The position numbers were made by a program, and so were the translations under genes. DNA of 64,000 nucleotides from Corinectria fuckeliana (Eukaryota > Ascomycota > Sordariomycetes > Hypocreales > Nectriaceae). Location: positions 186,001-250,000 of the forward strand of contig WPDH01000187.1 of the NCBI GenBank assembly GCA_019137255.1, written 5' to 3'. The notes under the pieces are model-generated. The model saw only the letters and a program-made list of their open reading frames with translations, searched no databases and was not told where the DNA came from. Shown here one piece after another: positions 10,146 through 23,600 of this stretch (positions are counted from its first letter, which is position 1; each line of letters begins with the position of its first letter).

Positions 10146-13100
10146 TTACTGAGACTTCTCGTGCTGGGTCGAGACGCGCTGGAGAGAGACAACTGTGGCA
10201 AGTTAGTTGAGTGATCAAAAGCGGAGAGTGTATTTGCAAAAACTTACCGAAATCCTCGAGGGAGCGCTGCTTCTGGTCCTTCTTGGGGGACTTTCCGTGC
10301 ATCAAGTTGTCGAAGCCAGTGCTACCCTGCATGAAGTAGTAGAGACCACCCATGATGCAGAAGATACCGAAGGAGAAGATCCAGATACGGACAACGGCGA
10401 CGATGCTGGTGCGGATGCCGCTTCGGAACCATCCGAAGATACAGAAGAGAGTGGCAAGGATGTCGACAATCAGGATGGCGCCGGTGAGCTGCCACGAAGG
10501 AATGGAAGACCAGAAGGGACCGTTGGCACGGGTGATGAAGATCAGCCAGTTCTCAGTGAGGGAGATCTCGAGGAAGAGGACCTCATCGAGTTCACCGAAG
10601 TTCTGGACGATACCACCATCCTCGCCACCGACGTACATGGTAGTAAGAGCGATCCAGGTACCGACGGCCAGGACAACACCGAGAAGGACGGACATTCCCC
10701 AGAGCTTGGGCAGGTTCCACTTGACGGGGGTCTGCGAGTAAGGAGCGTTGTCGTAAGCAATGGCCAGGGTAGCAACATCAGCGAAGATGGCAATGAAGAC
10801 AACCAGCTCAATGTTGAGGGAACGGTTGAGGATGGCAATCCAAAGACCGAGGAAAATCTCCATGTGGAGGGACAGAGCAATACGGTAGACAACGTAGGCG
10901 TACATGCGGTGGAAAATCTGGCGGGAGGTCTTGAGGGCATCAATGATGGCACCGAGACCGGGGGCAAGGAAGACAATATCGGCAGCGGATCGGGCAGCGT
11001 CGGAGGCACCCTCGACAGCAATACCAGTGTCAGACTTCTTCAGAGAGGGGGCATCGTTGACACCGTCACCGGTCATGGCAACGAGGTAGCCACGCTGCTG
11101 GAGAATCTCAACAACGTTGTACTTGTGCTGGGGGAAGACCTCGGCGAAACCATCGGCAGCCTCAACGAAATCGTAAACCTCAGAACCGGGCATGTCACCA
11201 CCGCCGCCAAGACCGAGGCGCTCGGCGTTGTAGACGTTGGTACCGAGACCGAGCTGGCGGGAGGTCTCACGAGCAATGCCGACGGCATCACCAGTAAGCA
11301 TCTTGATGGACAGACCGAGAGTCTTGGCCTCGTTGATGGTGCGGGCAGTATCGTGGCGGGGAGGGTCGGAGCAGGGCATGATGCCGAGAATCTCCCAGGC
11401 ACCGGCACCACGCTTGCGGGCAACACCGAGGGATCGGAAACCACGGGTAGCGAACTCAGCGACACAGTTCTTGTAGTCACGGTCGACGTCCTCGGGGATA
11501 GGGTGGTCCTCCTCGACAGTCTTGAGAACGAAGAGAGGGGCACCCTTGACACAGATGATACGCTCGCCCTGGGGGGACTCGACAACGGCCTGGACCTTCT
11601 TGGAGACGGGATCGAAAGGCTGGAAGTCGATGACCTTGTACTTGGAGAGAACAGACTTGGCGCGGGGGTAGAACTTGAGGGACTTGAGGAAAGCCTTGTC
11701 AATGGCATCGATACCCTTCTTCTTGCGGGAAGCAGCCAAGCAAGCAGTAAGCATCAGGTCATCGGGCTCGACACCGGCGACGGTGTAGGGCTCAGCGAGA
11801 GACAGCTTGTTCTTGGTCAGGGTACCGGTCTTGTCTGAGCAGAGAATCTCAACACCAGCGAGGGACTCAATGGCAGAGAGCTTCTGGACGATGGCCTGCT
11901 TCTTGGCGAGGTAGGCAGCACCGACAGCCATGGTGGTGGTAACGACGGCGGGAAGACCGACAGGGACACCGACGATGGTGATGGCAAGGGTGAAACGAAG
12001 AATCTCGACGATACCGTTGGATCGGTAGAAGGAGGAGATCCAGACAACCAAGAGAGTGGCGATGACCAGGACGAGGAGAGTGGTACCAATGTCGTTGAGG
12101 ACCTCAGTGAAGTGACCGGTGCCACCAGTGGACTGGGAGACGAGAGCAGCGGCGCGACCGACGAAGGTGTTGTCACCAGTAGCGGTGATGACAGCGAAGG
12201 CCTCACCACGCTTGACGGCAGAGGAAGCATAGCAGTTGTCGCCCTTGTGCTTGTCGACAGCAAGGGACTCACCAGTGATGGCGGACTGATCAACCTGGAG
12301 GAAAGCATCTTCGGTGACGATGCGACCATCAGCGGGAATAATAGTACCCTGCAAACGGATTAGCCAATTGGAATCGCTCAGTGCCATGTGTCAGAAACTC
12401 ACCTCCTCGACCTGGAGAATATCACCGGGGACGACCTCGGGGGCCTCGACCTCCTTCAAAGTACCGTCACGGAGGACAACAGCCTTGAGAGCCAGAGTCT
12501 TCTTGAGCTCCTCGACGATAGAACCGGCCTGGTATTCCTGGATGAAACCGACACAGGCGTTGAGCAGGAGCAGGGCGCAGATGACACCGAAATCAACCCA
12601 ATCCTCGAGACCAGCAGCAAGAACAGCGGCACCCTAGACAAAATGAGTTAGCCCATCGTTCTCAAAAGCGATGTCCAATTTCCGGCACATAGCAACGAGC
12701 GTGGAGAGGTTTGCGGTAGACAAGCCAGGATTTCGAAACAGTGGGGCAGATAGATCGCAGACTCCACATGGGATCATCCCAATGCCACGACAGCACATCG
12801 CGGAAGCGTCGCGGTGCCGACCATCATCGATTGTGCGATGATGATGGGCCGTGTTGGGAATGGACAGACACAGGTTGTGGAGGGGGCAAGGATGGGGAGA
12901 TCCACCCACACCCCTTTGAACACCCCGAGCTTGTGTGGGACCCAGTGGAGCTGCAATCTTGCACCAAAAACGCGCAGAGGAAAAAATGTGCAATGGGCAT
13001 GCCAGCTCTGAGCGGGCAATCAAAACCACGGGCGCTGTTCTCCACAAGCCTGAGGCAATGAGACAGCGGCCGAGTCATTGAGAGCCGCACCATAGAAGGA

Positions 13101-13668
13101 TGCCCATTGGCGAGCGTATTTTGTTTTGTTTTGTTTTGTTTTGTTGTGATGCAGTGCGAGTGATGTGATTGTGATCTTGATGGTGGTGATGATGGATGAT
13201 GAAAGGGAACTGCTCGTGCGAAAATTGGGCTGTCAAAGCATTGACTGCTCCGAGGGATTGTTGTAGACTTACCTCCATGACGAACTGGATGGGACCGATG
13301 AAGAAACCAAGGAACTTCAGGATGAGATTCTCCTTCTCCTCCTTCATCTGGTTGAGACCGTACTTGCGGCGGCGAGCGATGACCTCAGCCTCAGTCAGAC
13401 CAACGCGGCTGTCGGTCTGGAGCATGTCCTCGGGGACGACTCGGCCACCACCAGGCTGAACCTCCTCCTCCTCGTCTTCCTCCTCGTGACCATCCGCGGA
13501 CTCGAGGTCCTCAATCAGGGCATCGATATCCTCATCCTCTTCATCGGCAGGGTCGACAGCCTTGGGAGTGGTTTGAGGGGGAGGTGCCTGTCCTCGCTTC
13601 TCGTCGAAGCCGCCAGTCTCGATGTTGGTGTTCAGCGCCGGGGCGCCGGAACCCTTCTCTTCCGCCAT
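10146..13668 (-). CDS. pma1: Plasma-membrane H+-ATPase (P3A-type)
   Basis: Electrogenic proton pump of the plasma membrane that hydrolyses ATP to drive nutrient uptake and pH control. Four exons: 13668-13273, 12633-12403, 12348-10248 and 10192-10146, giving 924 residues, close to the ~920 of filamentous-fungal Pma1. Visible family motifs are TGES (actuator), GVPVGLPAV (TM4), CSDKTGTLT with the phosphorylated Asp at about residue 381, MLTGDAVGIA, and AMTGDGVNDAPSLKKSDTG (hinge). The N-terminus is acidic (DEEDEDIDALIEDLES). The last small exon supplies the autoinhibitory tail, spliced as SLEDF-VVSLQRVSTQHEKSQ. Introns 2 and 3 are ~55 bp, but intron 1 is 639 bp. Strongly biased codon use produces a long antisense frame over exon 3. 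Identification is secure. Confidence 0.97.
12634..13272 (-). other. Long first intron of pma1 (639 bp)
   Basis: Intron 1 starts with GTAAGT (13272) and ends with TCTAG (12634), between the codons for VMEV-type and GAAVLAAG sequence in the TM1 region. It contains a CAAAA tandem run (about 13118-13146 as TTTTG on the plus strand) and short open frames without similarity. The other introns of the same gene are about 55 bp. Confidence 0.85.
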
Positions 13669-15000
13669 TGCTGGGGCTGGTAGAGAGGATATAGCGCAAA
13701 GAGCGTTGTAGGTAAAAAAGAGACGAAGTCTTTAGGGGACCGCGGTCGTGTGCAGCAGGTGGTAGATTATACAATTGATGGGAAGCTGCAAAGAGAAGAA
13801 GAGGGACAAGGCGAAACCTGCAGGTGAGGTGGAGTGGAGAGGGGAGAGTGTCGAGCACCGCACGAAGGTAGGACGCTTATATGTGAAGCATTCGTGGGTG
13901 ACGGAGAAAGGAAAGAAGAAAGAGGTTCCGGAGATGGGGGAAGGCTTCTATTTCAATGGCGCACTTGGAAGAGTAACTTTACCGGCGACCTTGCCGACGT
14001 GCCCCGTGCGAACCGTCGTCGGCCCTGGATGGATGGGCGGGTCCACTCACCTCACTGCTCGCTCGCTCCCACTCGCTCACTGGAGGTGATGGCCTGGCTT
14101 CGCTCGATTTCTCTCTCGCTCTCTCTCTCTCGTGCTAGGTACTCCTTCTGCTGCTGCTCATCAACAACAACAAATGGGGCTCGTGGGAAGTCCACTGCTC
14201 CAAGTGGGCCCTCCCTCCGTGAGACCCGTTTGTCCCCATGTCTCCCATGTCTCCAGGTCCAGGTCCCAATAGTCCAAGGTACTTACTTACGGCCGGGAAG
14301 GGTCAAGGTACGGGTGGGTACGAGTGCGGCTACTGTACGAATTGGGTCGGGTCCCACGGCCCTGCCGGTTGCAAGCAAAGCCGCAAGTCGCAAGTCGCAA
14401 GTCGTCACTCATTCCCTCCTCGTTGCTGGCGCGCCCATGCCCTCGCCGCTCCAGCCGTCGTTGGCTCTCACTTCCGCTCTCGCGCGGTTTTTTTTCGGTT
14501 TTCCTCTCGGCCACTGACCACTGTTGAGCGAGTGCAATCTTGGCCATTGCCGACCACAGCACTGTGCAAACAAACAACGCACTCAGGTTGACCTCTCGAT
14601 GCACGCACCCCCCCCCCCCCCCTAATCGCTGCTCACCACGCCCCCCAACAACATTTGACACAGCCAAGGGGAAAATCGAGTATTCGTAAGTTTGCCGACA
14701 CATGCTGCCCTCCAGGTGCAGACGGCGTATGCCTTCTGCAAGACCATGGAAGCAGAAAACCAAAGCCATGTCACAGGCCAAGTCAAATCAAAGTTGACTC
14801 GAGTGGCTAGCCCCAGAGCAAAGTCAGAGATGAGATGCACAAAGCAGCCCTCCGAGGATGGCGCCCGCGACGATGCGGCGGCGGCAGCACTACCGCAAGT
14901 AGCCGCAACGACGGCGACGACGAGGACCACAACAACCAACCAACCGTCAACAAATAACAAGAAACCGCTTCCAACGGCAGTATCACCTCCCAGCTAATAT
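13669..15000 (-). promoter_or_regulatory. pma1 upstream region: probable promoter and 5' UTR
   Basis: Sequence immediately 5' of the pma1 ATG. It contains CT-rich tracts (about 14109-14134 on the plus strand) and a C14 run near 14609, and no recognisable coding frame. A highly expressed gene such as pma1 should have its promoter and a long leader here. I cannot place a transcription start; RNA data would be needed to do so. Confidence 0.5.
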
Positions 15001-18000
15001 CACCTACCCGCACCCAGTTCTTCGTAGCGTCGGCTGGACCACGGTCCACGCACGGCTGGCGGGTGTGTCAAGAGGGCGTGATTTGGGAAACGTCGGTCAC
15101 TGCATCTGCAATGGGGCCGGACCACGACCCATTCATCGCCCTTGCCCCATGTCCGTGATTCCCACAATGTCCACGATGCCCACACTTTTCCTCGGCCAGG
15201 TCCTTCCAATGCAGGTGCAGGCGCACATTGCACAGTGCGTGGCGTCCTCCGGCGTGGGGAATGGAAACAAGACGGTAATCTCGCAACCAGCGTTGGCCAC
15301 TCGTAGTAAACACACAAAAAGCCAGAAGTGGGCAATGTCATTCACGGCTCCAGGGTGGCTGACGGCTGACGAAGATGTCCTCACTCGAGAGTCACAGAAC
15401 CACCGAGTCACAGTTCCCTGAAGCGATCAATGGGCCTGTCAAAATCCCCTGCCTCTTCCCATTGCACTGCCAAGCATGGTTTGAGAAACAAACAACAACA
15501 TTCACCCGTGAGTCGGTGATACCTCGCTGTCTTAGCCTTTAGGTGGTTGTCGCTGTCATCTCAAATCTGCTCCCGGAAGTTACTGCTACAAGACAGTTTT
15601 TTATTGCTTCTTAATGGGTCCGCCAGAGGCTCGTCATTCGTCCATCACTGTACCACACTGTGCATGTCCCGAATCCGCAAATCGACGAGCTCGGTCCTAG
15701 CATCGATGCAGCCCGTAGCAGTGAAGGTTCCATGCCTCGCCTGTCGCCCTACTCTTCGTCTGGACAGCATTGATGGATGGCTGCCTACCAAGCGACGCCT
15801 CTGCCCTGTACGGAGTAGCCCTGGTACTCTACCGTGTACGTCAGTTTTGCTTGGTACATGGGCCCTCGTCGCGCGCTGAGGGATTTTCGACCACGGCGCC
15901 CCCCCCCTCCTGGACCCAGACCTCCCACCCCAACTAATCCATGTGCTTCTATCTCTGGCAGGATGGTCGCGACAAGCGATATAATGACGACACTGGGTTG
16001 CCAGCCCTGGCGGTCAGCAGAATTACAACTGGCTGGCTGGCCAGTACTGTGTCGGGGATGCTCTCGTGGTGGGAAGAATGTAGTCTACGTGCCAGGACGA
16101 AGACGAAGACGAAGACAGTGGCTTGTCTAATGAAAACGGCTGTCATCGTGGCCGAGTCGAGCCACGGACCTGGGTTGCCGCAACGCAATACAGTCACTCC
16201 CATCGATCGGGATTGGTATGGACACGGTTTCGACGCTTGTTGACTACTGCATACAGGAGAGCAACAGTCACGTATGCACAAAGTACGTACTGAGCGTGTA
16301 CGAATAATTACGGATTGACAGGGACGGCGGCGCTGTTTCCGTTGGTAATGCGAGCTATTTCCGACGATGTGGGAGTAGATGTCAAAGAGCCACCAATGCA
16401 GGATCGGCAGCGACCTGAACCAATTTCCCCCACAGACCCAGTTGCGCCAGACAGGTCCTGGCCGATAGGGATAGCTTCAGCTGGTTACAAGAGCTGATGA
16501 CGACAGGTTACGACTTTCGAGCAGCTCCCCTGGGACAAAGACGTACAGGTAGGAGGATCAGTGAGGTCAATTGGCTCTGCGGTGAGTACAACAACTCTAA
16601 GGTTAATCCAAAGTAAGTTATCCATGCTCCAGACACGATGATACCGAGTGTATCATGTCTCAATGCCGCAAACATCGATGTTCATGCCGCGATAGCAGCC
16701 AGCTATTTTTTTATTTATACTATCCCTCGCTCGTTACCTACTTGGTAGCTCTCCCTCGCCGAGGTGGCCTGTTATGACGAAGGGATTGTCGGGCTTGTCG
16801 GGTCTCAGAAAGTCAAAGGGTCTTGCCGGTACCTGTCGTGCCCATTCACGGGGGAGCGTGGGCCGGATGCAGATTCTGGCCGCTCACTGGCTCTGATGTT
16901 GCCGTGGATGGGCCTGTCCAATCGCCTTATCGGCAGCTGTCGAACCAAGCTAGCCTTGGCAAGTCAGGGCACCGTGTGACGCACGGTACAGCCGCCCGCT
17001 CCGGCGAGGTTGCAGTCATTGATCTTTGCCCAGCCTGGCCTCGACCGTCTTGGCTCCGTTTGGGGCCTTTTGGGGGTGCCTTGGGGGAGGTGACACCGGC
17101 CGAGGGAACTCCAGTCCTCCATCCCATCCATGAAGCGCGACACTAGCGCCCTCGATCTAGCCTGCGGGAGAATGCGGACGGATTGGAGAAATCAACAAAC
17201 CCCGGTTAGCGGCGCCAAAACGACCAGCACCAACGCCAGCAGCATCATCCAGCACCCTTACTATGTACGTATCAGACTAATAAGAAAGCCGCGCTACTGG
17301 GTACGGCGCTGCTGCCGTCCAGCTGTCGTACGTACCGTGTTAGTGCTTCGACCGCATCAGGACGAGCGCCAAATGCCAGCTCCAAGGCCATCACCACCGC
17401 TCCCGGTGCGCCGCATGGGTGGGTTTAGTGCCCGGGACCACTCCAGTGCGCAGATGCAATTTGTCACTACCCAGTCGCCGCCGGGTGGAACGGGGAGCCT
17501 GGAATTCTTCTGGAAGGCTGCGGACAAATCGCGTTCGCCTCGCCGCCTGCAAGGCAATGTCGGTGGTCGTCTAAATTCCCCGTCTCGTTGGAAGATCACG
17601 ATGGCAATTTGTCGCCTCTCAGCGCGGTCAAGGCGCTCCAGGCGCCTCACCCCCCCTGGACGAACCTTGCCATGCCCCAGAGTTCACCGAACGACCAGCA
17701 CCGACATGGCCCTGCTCTCACTACGTCATTAGAAGGGGCGGCCATGATCCTCCCCAACCTCGTGCCCAGGGCCCCGGCGCTCAAGCTCCAAGGTGAGAGA
17801 CATCAGGCCAATGACGGCGCCTGGCTGTCCGATCCGCCTCGCCAACAGGCCCTCGGCCATCTTGCGCACCACTGTGTCACATCGGCATGGCCGCATGACC
17901 GTGGGGGGGGGGCTTGCTAAGGTGAAGAGGGTTTTCCTGGTCCGTGAGCTTTTTTGAGAAGTGACCGGTGACGACAAGTTCGTCGGGCTTTGGTTCGCGC

Positions 18001-21000
18001 ATATATCTCGGTGTGTCAGAGGCAAAAAGGAGAAGAAAAAAGCCGGGGGTGGATTCTCCTGCCCTTGCCATCTTGTCATCCTGGAGCTTACCGGGTTCTA
18101 GTTTAGGTTGTCGATGGCCAAGCTGGACGAGGCGGCGAGGCGGCGATGCGCCCTGAGTCGCTGGCTCGCGCTCCGCGTCGGGTGTCGGAGCTCGCGCATT
18201 CAGCGACCGGCGACAGCACCGGCGACAGCGATCCACGACCGGCGACCGGTGACCGGCACCAGTGACATCCCGTGAAGTTTTGTGCTTCTCTCCCGTTCCC
18301 GCGGACTTTTTCCAGGCGCGCCTGTCGTCCACTGCCCGTTGGCGAATGCTCCAAACTGCCCTATCCCGCAATTCTTCGAGCCCATGCCCTTGCCCCAATC
18401 CAATCCCGCACTTTTAGACCATGTGCTGCATGCACTGCATGCACTACATGTACGTACGTACTTTGTACTCTGTACTGTGGACGCTGTGAGTCGTTGCTCA
18501 CTGGCTGGTCACCTGCGTCGTTATTTCACTCATCGGGGTCAATCCGAATTTCGCCGCCCCAGATCAATCGGGATTCGGTAATGATGCTCAGATCCCGCCC
18601 TCGAGACCGCATCGCGAATCAGTAAAGGGGTGTAGATGGGGAAAAGGCAAAACGAAGTCGCAATTTTGTCGAGCCCACTCTTCGACCGTCAGAGCCGGAT
18701 CAAATGGGCTCGTGGGATATTTGCATCATGCACCAATGTCGTGAATATGTATCGCAAAGCCTCTGAACGGTGTTAGTGCTGGTATCCACCTCGTCCCGGC
18801 TGTGGATGCCCGGCTCGATGCGTTTATCTCACCCAGAGCACGGAGCACATAACACGTACTTAGTTCTAGGTAGTACTTAGCACTGCGCAGGTACACGGTA
18901 CATGCTGCCTCCACTAGGTGCTTGGGGTGCCAGTGCGCCATGCGGCCGAGTGGGCGAGGCATTTCTTCAGCTGTTGCGCTGCGTTTTCCCCATCAATAAC
19001 CCGGCGGCGGATCCGGGGTCGCCCGGGAGGCGCTGGTGCTAGGGGCCGGGGGGGAGGGGGGAGGGCGTCGGTTGTGAAGGTCGAATTGGCAACGCGGATT
19101 GGACGCTCAGGGTGCGGGAATTGGCGCGGGTTGAGTTGGGGGATGCGTTGTACGTACTTGGGTGGTAATTATCGCATCGCTAACAAGCCTCGCCGAGCAT
19201 CAAGCGTACATCCATCTAACCAACCGGCCACGACGTGGATGACTTTGGCTTCCCTTGCCGTAGCCCGAGCGCAGTCTTTGTCTTTGTCTGTTTGTTGCAG
19301 TTGCTGCAATTGCCGGAGGCTTGCCTGCCCTAGCATGGAACTTCCCTCCGCAGTTAAGCAGCCTTCTTCTCGCTCCAGGCAAGGGCTCGCTGCACGTACT
19401 ATGTAGGGACTACTTAGATCAGATCCAACTCGCATTTCACCTCTTCAACTCGGTAGGTAGGTAGCTAGCAGGTTGCGTGGTTGCGAATGCGGGGGGGAGG
19501 GGGGGGGGGGGATTCGTCGTGACTGGTAATCTAAGTAACTTTGTAGGGATCCTCGAAAGTCTTGGCTTCTATCTTGGTCCTACTATGTATCTGTGCCCTT
19601 GGTCGATCAATCCATCAACTCTCACCCAGCCCTTCGCTTGTCCAAGGGTTTCCAAGACTCTGGGCAGTGCTCCCCCCCGACTGCGCCATGAGAGCTTCGC
19701 CATCAATTCATCATCTTCACGTCGCGGGCCACCGGCGGCGTACTGTGTATCACGATGAGCAGCGTAATCTGAGTCACGGGCGAGGCTGTGGCCATGGGAG
19801 GAGAAGGAGGACGGCAACAACGATAGCGACATCGATGATCCAAGAACCGAGACAGGGTTGCGTTGGCTGCCAAGGCCTTCGTGCTCCATCGTAAACACCG
19901 ATCCTCATAACGCTTGTTTCGTCGATGGCTCATCCTCGCGGCCCGTGTGTGGCCATGTATCGATACACGGATACACGGGCTTTTACAAGGTGAAGAAGCC
20001 ATCCATCCTCACATCGTCGTCGTCTTCTCCCTTTCGACTACTTCATACATAGTACCTATCTAGTAGTTACTTATACATGCCAAACCCCGTCGTCTACTGC
20101 AACAAACGCGGCGCAAATCGAAACGCAGGGATTTGCAACCACTTGGCGCGGAGACCCGCTAGCACCGATCTGAGCGATTTGGCTGACACGCGACACCGCT
20201 CTCGGCACTCATCATCAAGCTTCCCTTTTTGCTCTTAGGTTAATAGGGTAGCTCAGTTAACTTGGGTCTTGAATCCACTCTCCAAGCTCCAGGCGGAGCC
20301 GCGGAGATGGCACTTGGAGGTTTGGAGACTGGAGGGGATCTTGCTCCTGTTGCTGCTGTTGTTACGCAGCACCGCTGTCCACTTTGAGAGCTGGGCCGCC
20401 TGCGCTATTATTTATGTACATGGCCGCTGCATATGACGTTGATGCCACTGTCGAAGCTTTACATTAGTTACTTCCTTCGCGCGAACCGACGCTCTGGCCA
20501 GAAGCTGGGACGACCGCGGTCTCATCGCCCAGGCTGCATGTCATCTCCAGTCTCTTTCTTCTCTGGCTTAGTCTCTAACGCCCACTCCTGTTTCGAAAAT
20601 TTTAGATTTTCTTCTTCTTCTTCTTCTTTTTCCTTCTCCCTTAGCTCACGAACTTGCCGCCGCTGGCCGGTCCCTGTTTGGGTGATGGCGCTCGCAGCGA
20701 CTCGAAGGTTCCCACCGTCGGTCGTCCAGGCCTCGGCCCAGGGACTCGCGCCCCATCGTGTCGCTTCTCGGACATTACAGTACATTTGCCAGGCAATAGA
20801 TCGGCCCCTCCCCCCCCCCCCCCAAAAAAAAAATCGCGCCTTCTGTTTTCTTTTACGTGTCCGTTGGATTCTGATTATAGCCCACTCGCTATCGCTTGTC
20901 AATCAGAGCCGTCGACTTGTATTTGGTCGCTTAGTCGGACTTCCGTGATCCATCTGCAAGCCGGTAATTAATGAGCTTCTTTTTTCCTCCCACCACCACC

Positions 21001-23600
21001 CATTCATTCAACATCCGTCGCATCCTATCTATCCGTGCCGTCGCTCCCGAACACGTTCAGTTTTTCTCTTCATTCTCCAATCCACGACCTACCTAGACGA
21101 TGATGTCACAGCCAGAGTGGGTTGGCGTTGAACTGGACAGAGATGGTTGCCGTGACATCGGCACAGTATGTCCGTACCTGAAACAAGTGCTTCGGCTTCG
21201 GCACCAGATTGTTGACTAATAACCGCGGGCCTCTCTCCGATTCTGATTCTGCTACCGTTACGAATGATTACTGCCTCGTTTCTACAGCACGTAGATTAGA
21301 TACTTCGGAGCGCACTTGCTGTTGTCGGCTTTGCGCCTCTTTGCCAAGTCTCCGTCCTTTCTCGGACTCCTGCTTGGCCTTGTCGATCAGTATCTGTCAC
21401 AGTCTTTTAGCTGAGGCGTTGCGCATGTATTGTTTCGCCAAGGCTGTATCCTGACTTGAGTGGTCGGGCGTCACGTCTCCGGGCGCCGACGCGACGGCGT
21501 ACCTTCGTACCTGGACTTGGCAAGGTCAGGAGTACGAGGTACGAGCGGCGCAGGTACGCGGATCGACGACAGGGCTCGAAGATGGACGGCCCTTTGGCGG
21601 TCAGTTAACAAGTTGCGGCCTTTGGATTGGCAGGCTCAAGATGGCGAGCAGCTGGCAGGCTAATAAGGGTCTAAGCTAGGTACATAGGTAGGCCTAGGTG
21701 CCTAAGCTTTTGGACCCCCGGGCGCGTGCGGAAAACTGGGCTTCTTCCATGCCTGAGAGGACCCTGCATCCAGACAGGTAATTCACTCATACAAACAAAC
21801 CCCGACGGAGTGTTGGGATTGGATTGGCGGCTGGACAAGGCTCTCTAGCGGTCAGCTTTCTCGCCGTGGTGCTCAATCGGCTATCTCGGTATGGATGCGA
21901 CAGCGGATGTCTTCCAGCGGATGGATGCCCCCAAGCGGTCAGCGGCAAAGCTCGACGATGATCATGAATCAAGTCAGGCATTGAACTGTCAGGCGGTTTG
22001 TTGGTTCTGATGGGGAATGAAACGCACGCCCAGTTTTACGTATGGAAAATGCACCCCAGATCTTGGCCGCAGTGCCACGGCTGTCTATCCCCCTGCCCTT
22101 GGATGGAGAATCATGGAGAATGTCTACCGAGAACGTTGTAAGCCAGACTGGAGCTGCCGCTGCGATTGCAACTGGCACCGGGACTGTATGCGGATCAACA
22201 TCTTGTCTCCCATCGCTCCGAAGGTGCCAAGGGCCATGAAGCGAGAAACCGACCGGTTGATGAAACAGATTTTGCCTCGGCCGTGGACGACAACCCATAG
22301 CCTAGATGATAGGCGCAACCCTTTCGATGTCGACTTACAGCAGCGAGCGGCATATCTAACCAGCTGGTATATGCAGCCTGCGGGCTTCATGTCATGCCAC
22401 GAGGCACAACCCCCCCTTCTCCCAAAGCTGGTTGCATGAAGAGGTCGTGTGCAGCCTGCCCGACGACCGGGCGGGCCGCTTGTTCTGTATTGTGGGGTTT
22501 GCTTGCAGCGCCCGGCAGCGTGCGCGGGTTAGGTGAGGGATCGAGGTATGGCTTCTGTTGCGTCTCGATTCGTGACTGACTGACGGACTTGACGGGCGGC
22601 AAGAGAGGTTGTTGTCCGTGGCTCTTTGATGTCCAAGGTACAGCTGGGGGTTGTTGGATGTAGGTAGAACGGCCTGTGGAGGACGCCCTCAGCTTACCTT
22701 GCCTTGCCTTACCTTGCTGCTGCTTGCTTTTGCCTATTATAATCCTCTCCGCACGTTCTACCCAGGAGGGGTCCAGTCGTCGTCCTCGCGTGGCAAACCC
22801 CCAACCTTGTGTCCCTCGGCGTCGCCATCCTCCCGCGATACTCCGATTCACAGCTTGTGTTTGTGTTGCGCCGTGCCATGCCATGTAACAGGTCTCTACT
22901 TTCGACGTCACGGCCCCTTCCCTGTCGACACTGCGCCCAGCCAGCCAGCCAGCTTTCCGCCTCTGTTTTCGTCCTACCGTGCTTCGTAGTCCCCGGCTTT
23001 CATCATCTGTTGCGCATGTCAGAACCTTGTTGTGGCATTCCATGGCACCGATTATCTTGCTTCGGGTGCTTCTTCTGTCATGCCTTTGGGTGTGATACCG
23101 ACGTCAGACTTGCGTACACCAGCTTCGTCGTCGTCGTCGTCGTCGTCGTCATCAACTGTCTCTCGTGTTTTCTTGGCAGCATAAAAGACTCAGCCTCCTC
23201 TCGAGTCGGAGCCTTGTTGCACGCGGCTTGGCGATGTTTTGTCTGTTCCAGGATCTCTGCGTCGGCCATCCATCTCGACCACACCCCCCCTCCCTCCTAG
23301 GACTAGTGTTTCAACTACCATGCGGTCTTTGTTTGCGGTGCACGCCGTGCTGGTTGCCAGGGCAAGACGGACGAAGCGTCGAGAAAGAAGGGGAGGGGAA
23401 AAGACCTCGTTGATTTGGGATCCTGCAGGATTTCAATGGTTCTCGTTCGCACTGCACTCGACCAACACGCAGGCCGGGTGATGATGAGAGCAGCATTTCG
23501 TCCGCCATCTATCATCCATCAGTACTCACCCGCACATCAGTTCAGTCCGCTTTTGCCTCCTCCCTCGCGCGCTGGCTCGTAACGAGTCCGGTGCAAAGGG
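15001..23600. other. Gene-poor tract with simple repeats, no gene recognised
   Basis: About 8.6 kb read on both strands with only short, low-complexity open frames and nothing recognisable as a protein family, tRNA or rRNA. It holds many G or C homopolymers (19494-19511, 20812-20822), CTT/CT tracts (about 20606-20632), a TCG run (23125-23149), a GACGAA repeat (about 16095-16118), and repeated TACGTAC or CCTAGGTA-type palindromes (for example 16283-16290, 17328-17336, 18450-18461, 19151-19157, 21677-21700). Composition is not AT-rich, so it is not a RIP-destroyed block. Possible contents are long UTRs, noncoding RNA or distal regulatory DNA. Confidence 0.45.

Noticed and set aside
10207..11838. 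543-codon open frame on the plus strand across pma1
   Set aside because: Exactly antisense to the main exon of pma1. It is rich in Glu, Gly, Thr, Asp and Val without a domain, a known effect of strongly biased codon use in highly expressed genes.
18918..19406. 162-codon open frame in the gene-poor tract
   Set aside because: Arg/Gly/Ser low complexity through homopolymer runs; no conserved feature.
23125..23149. TCG trinucleotide run considered as a coding Ser or Asp repeat
   Set aside because: No surrounding frame looks coding; treated as a microsatellite.
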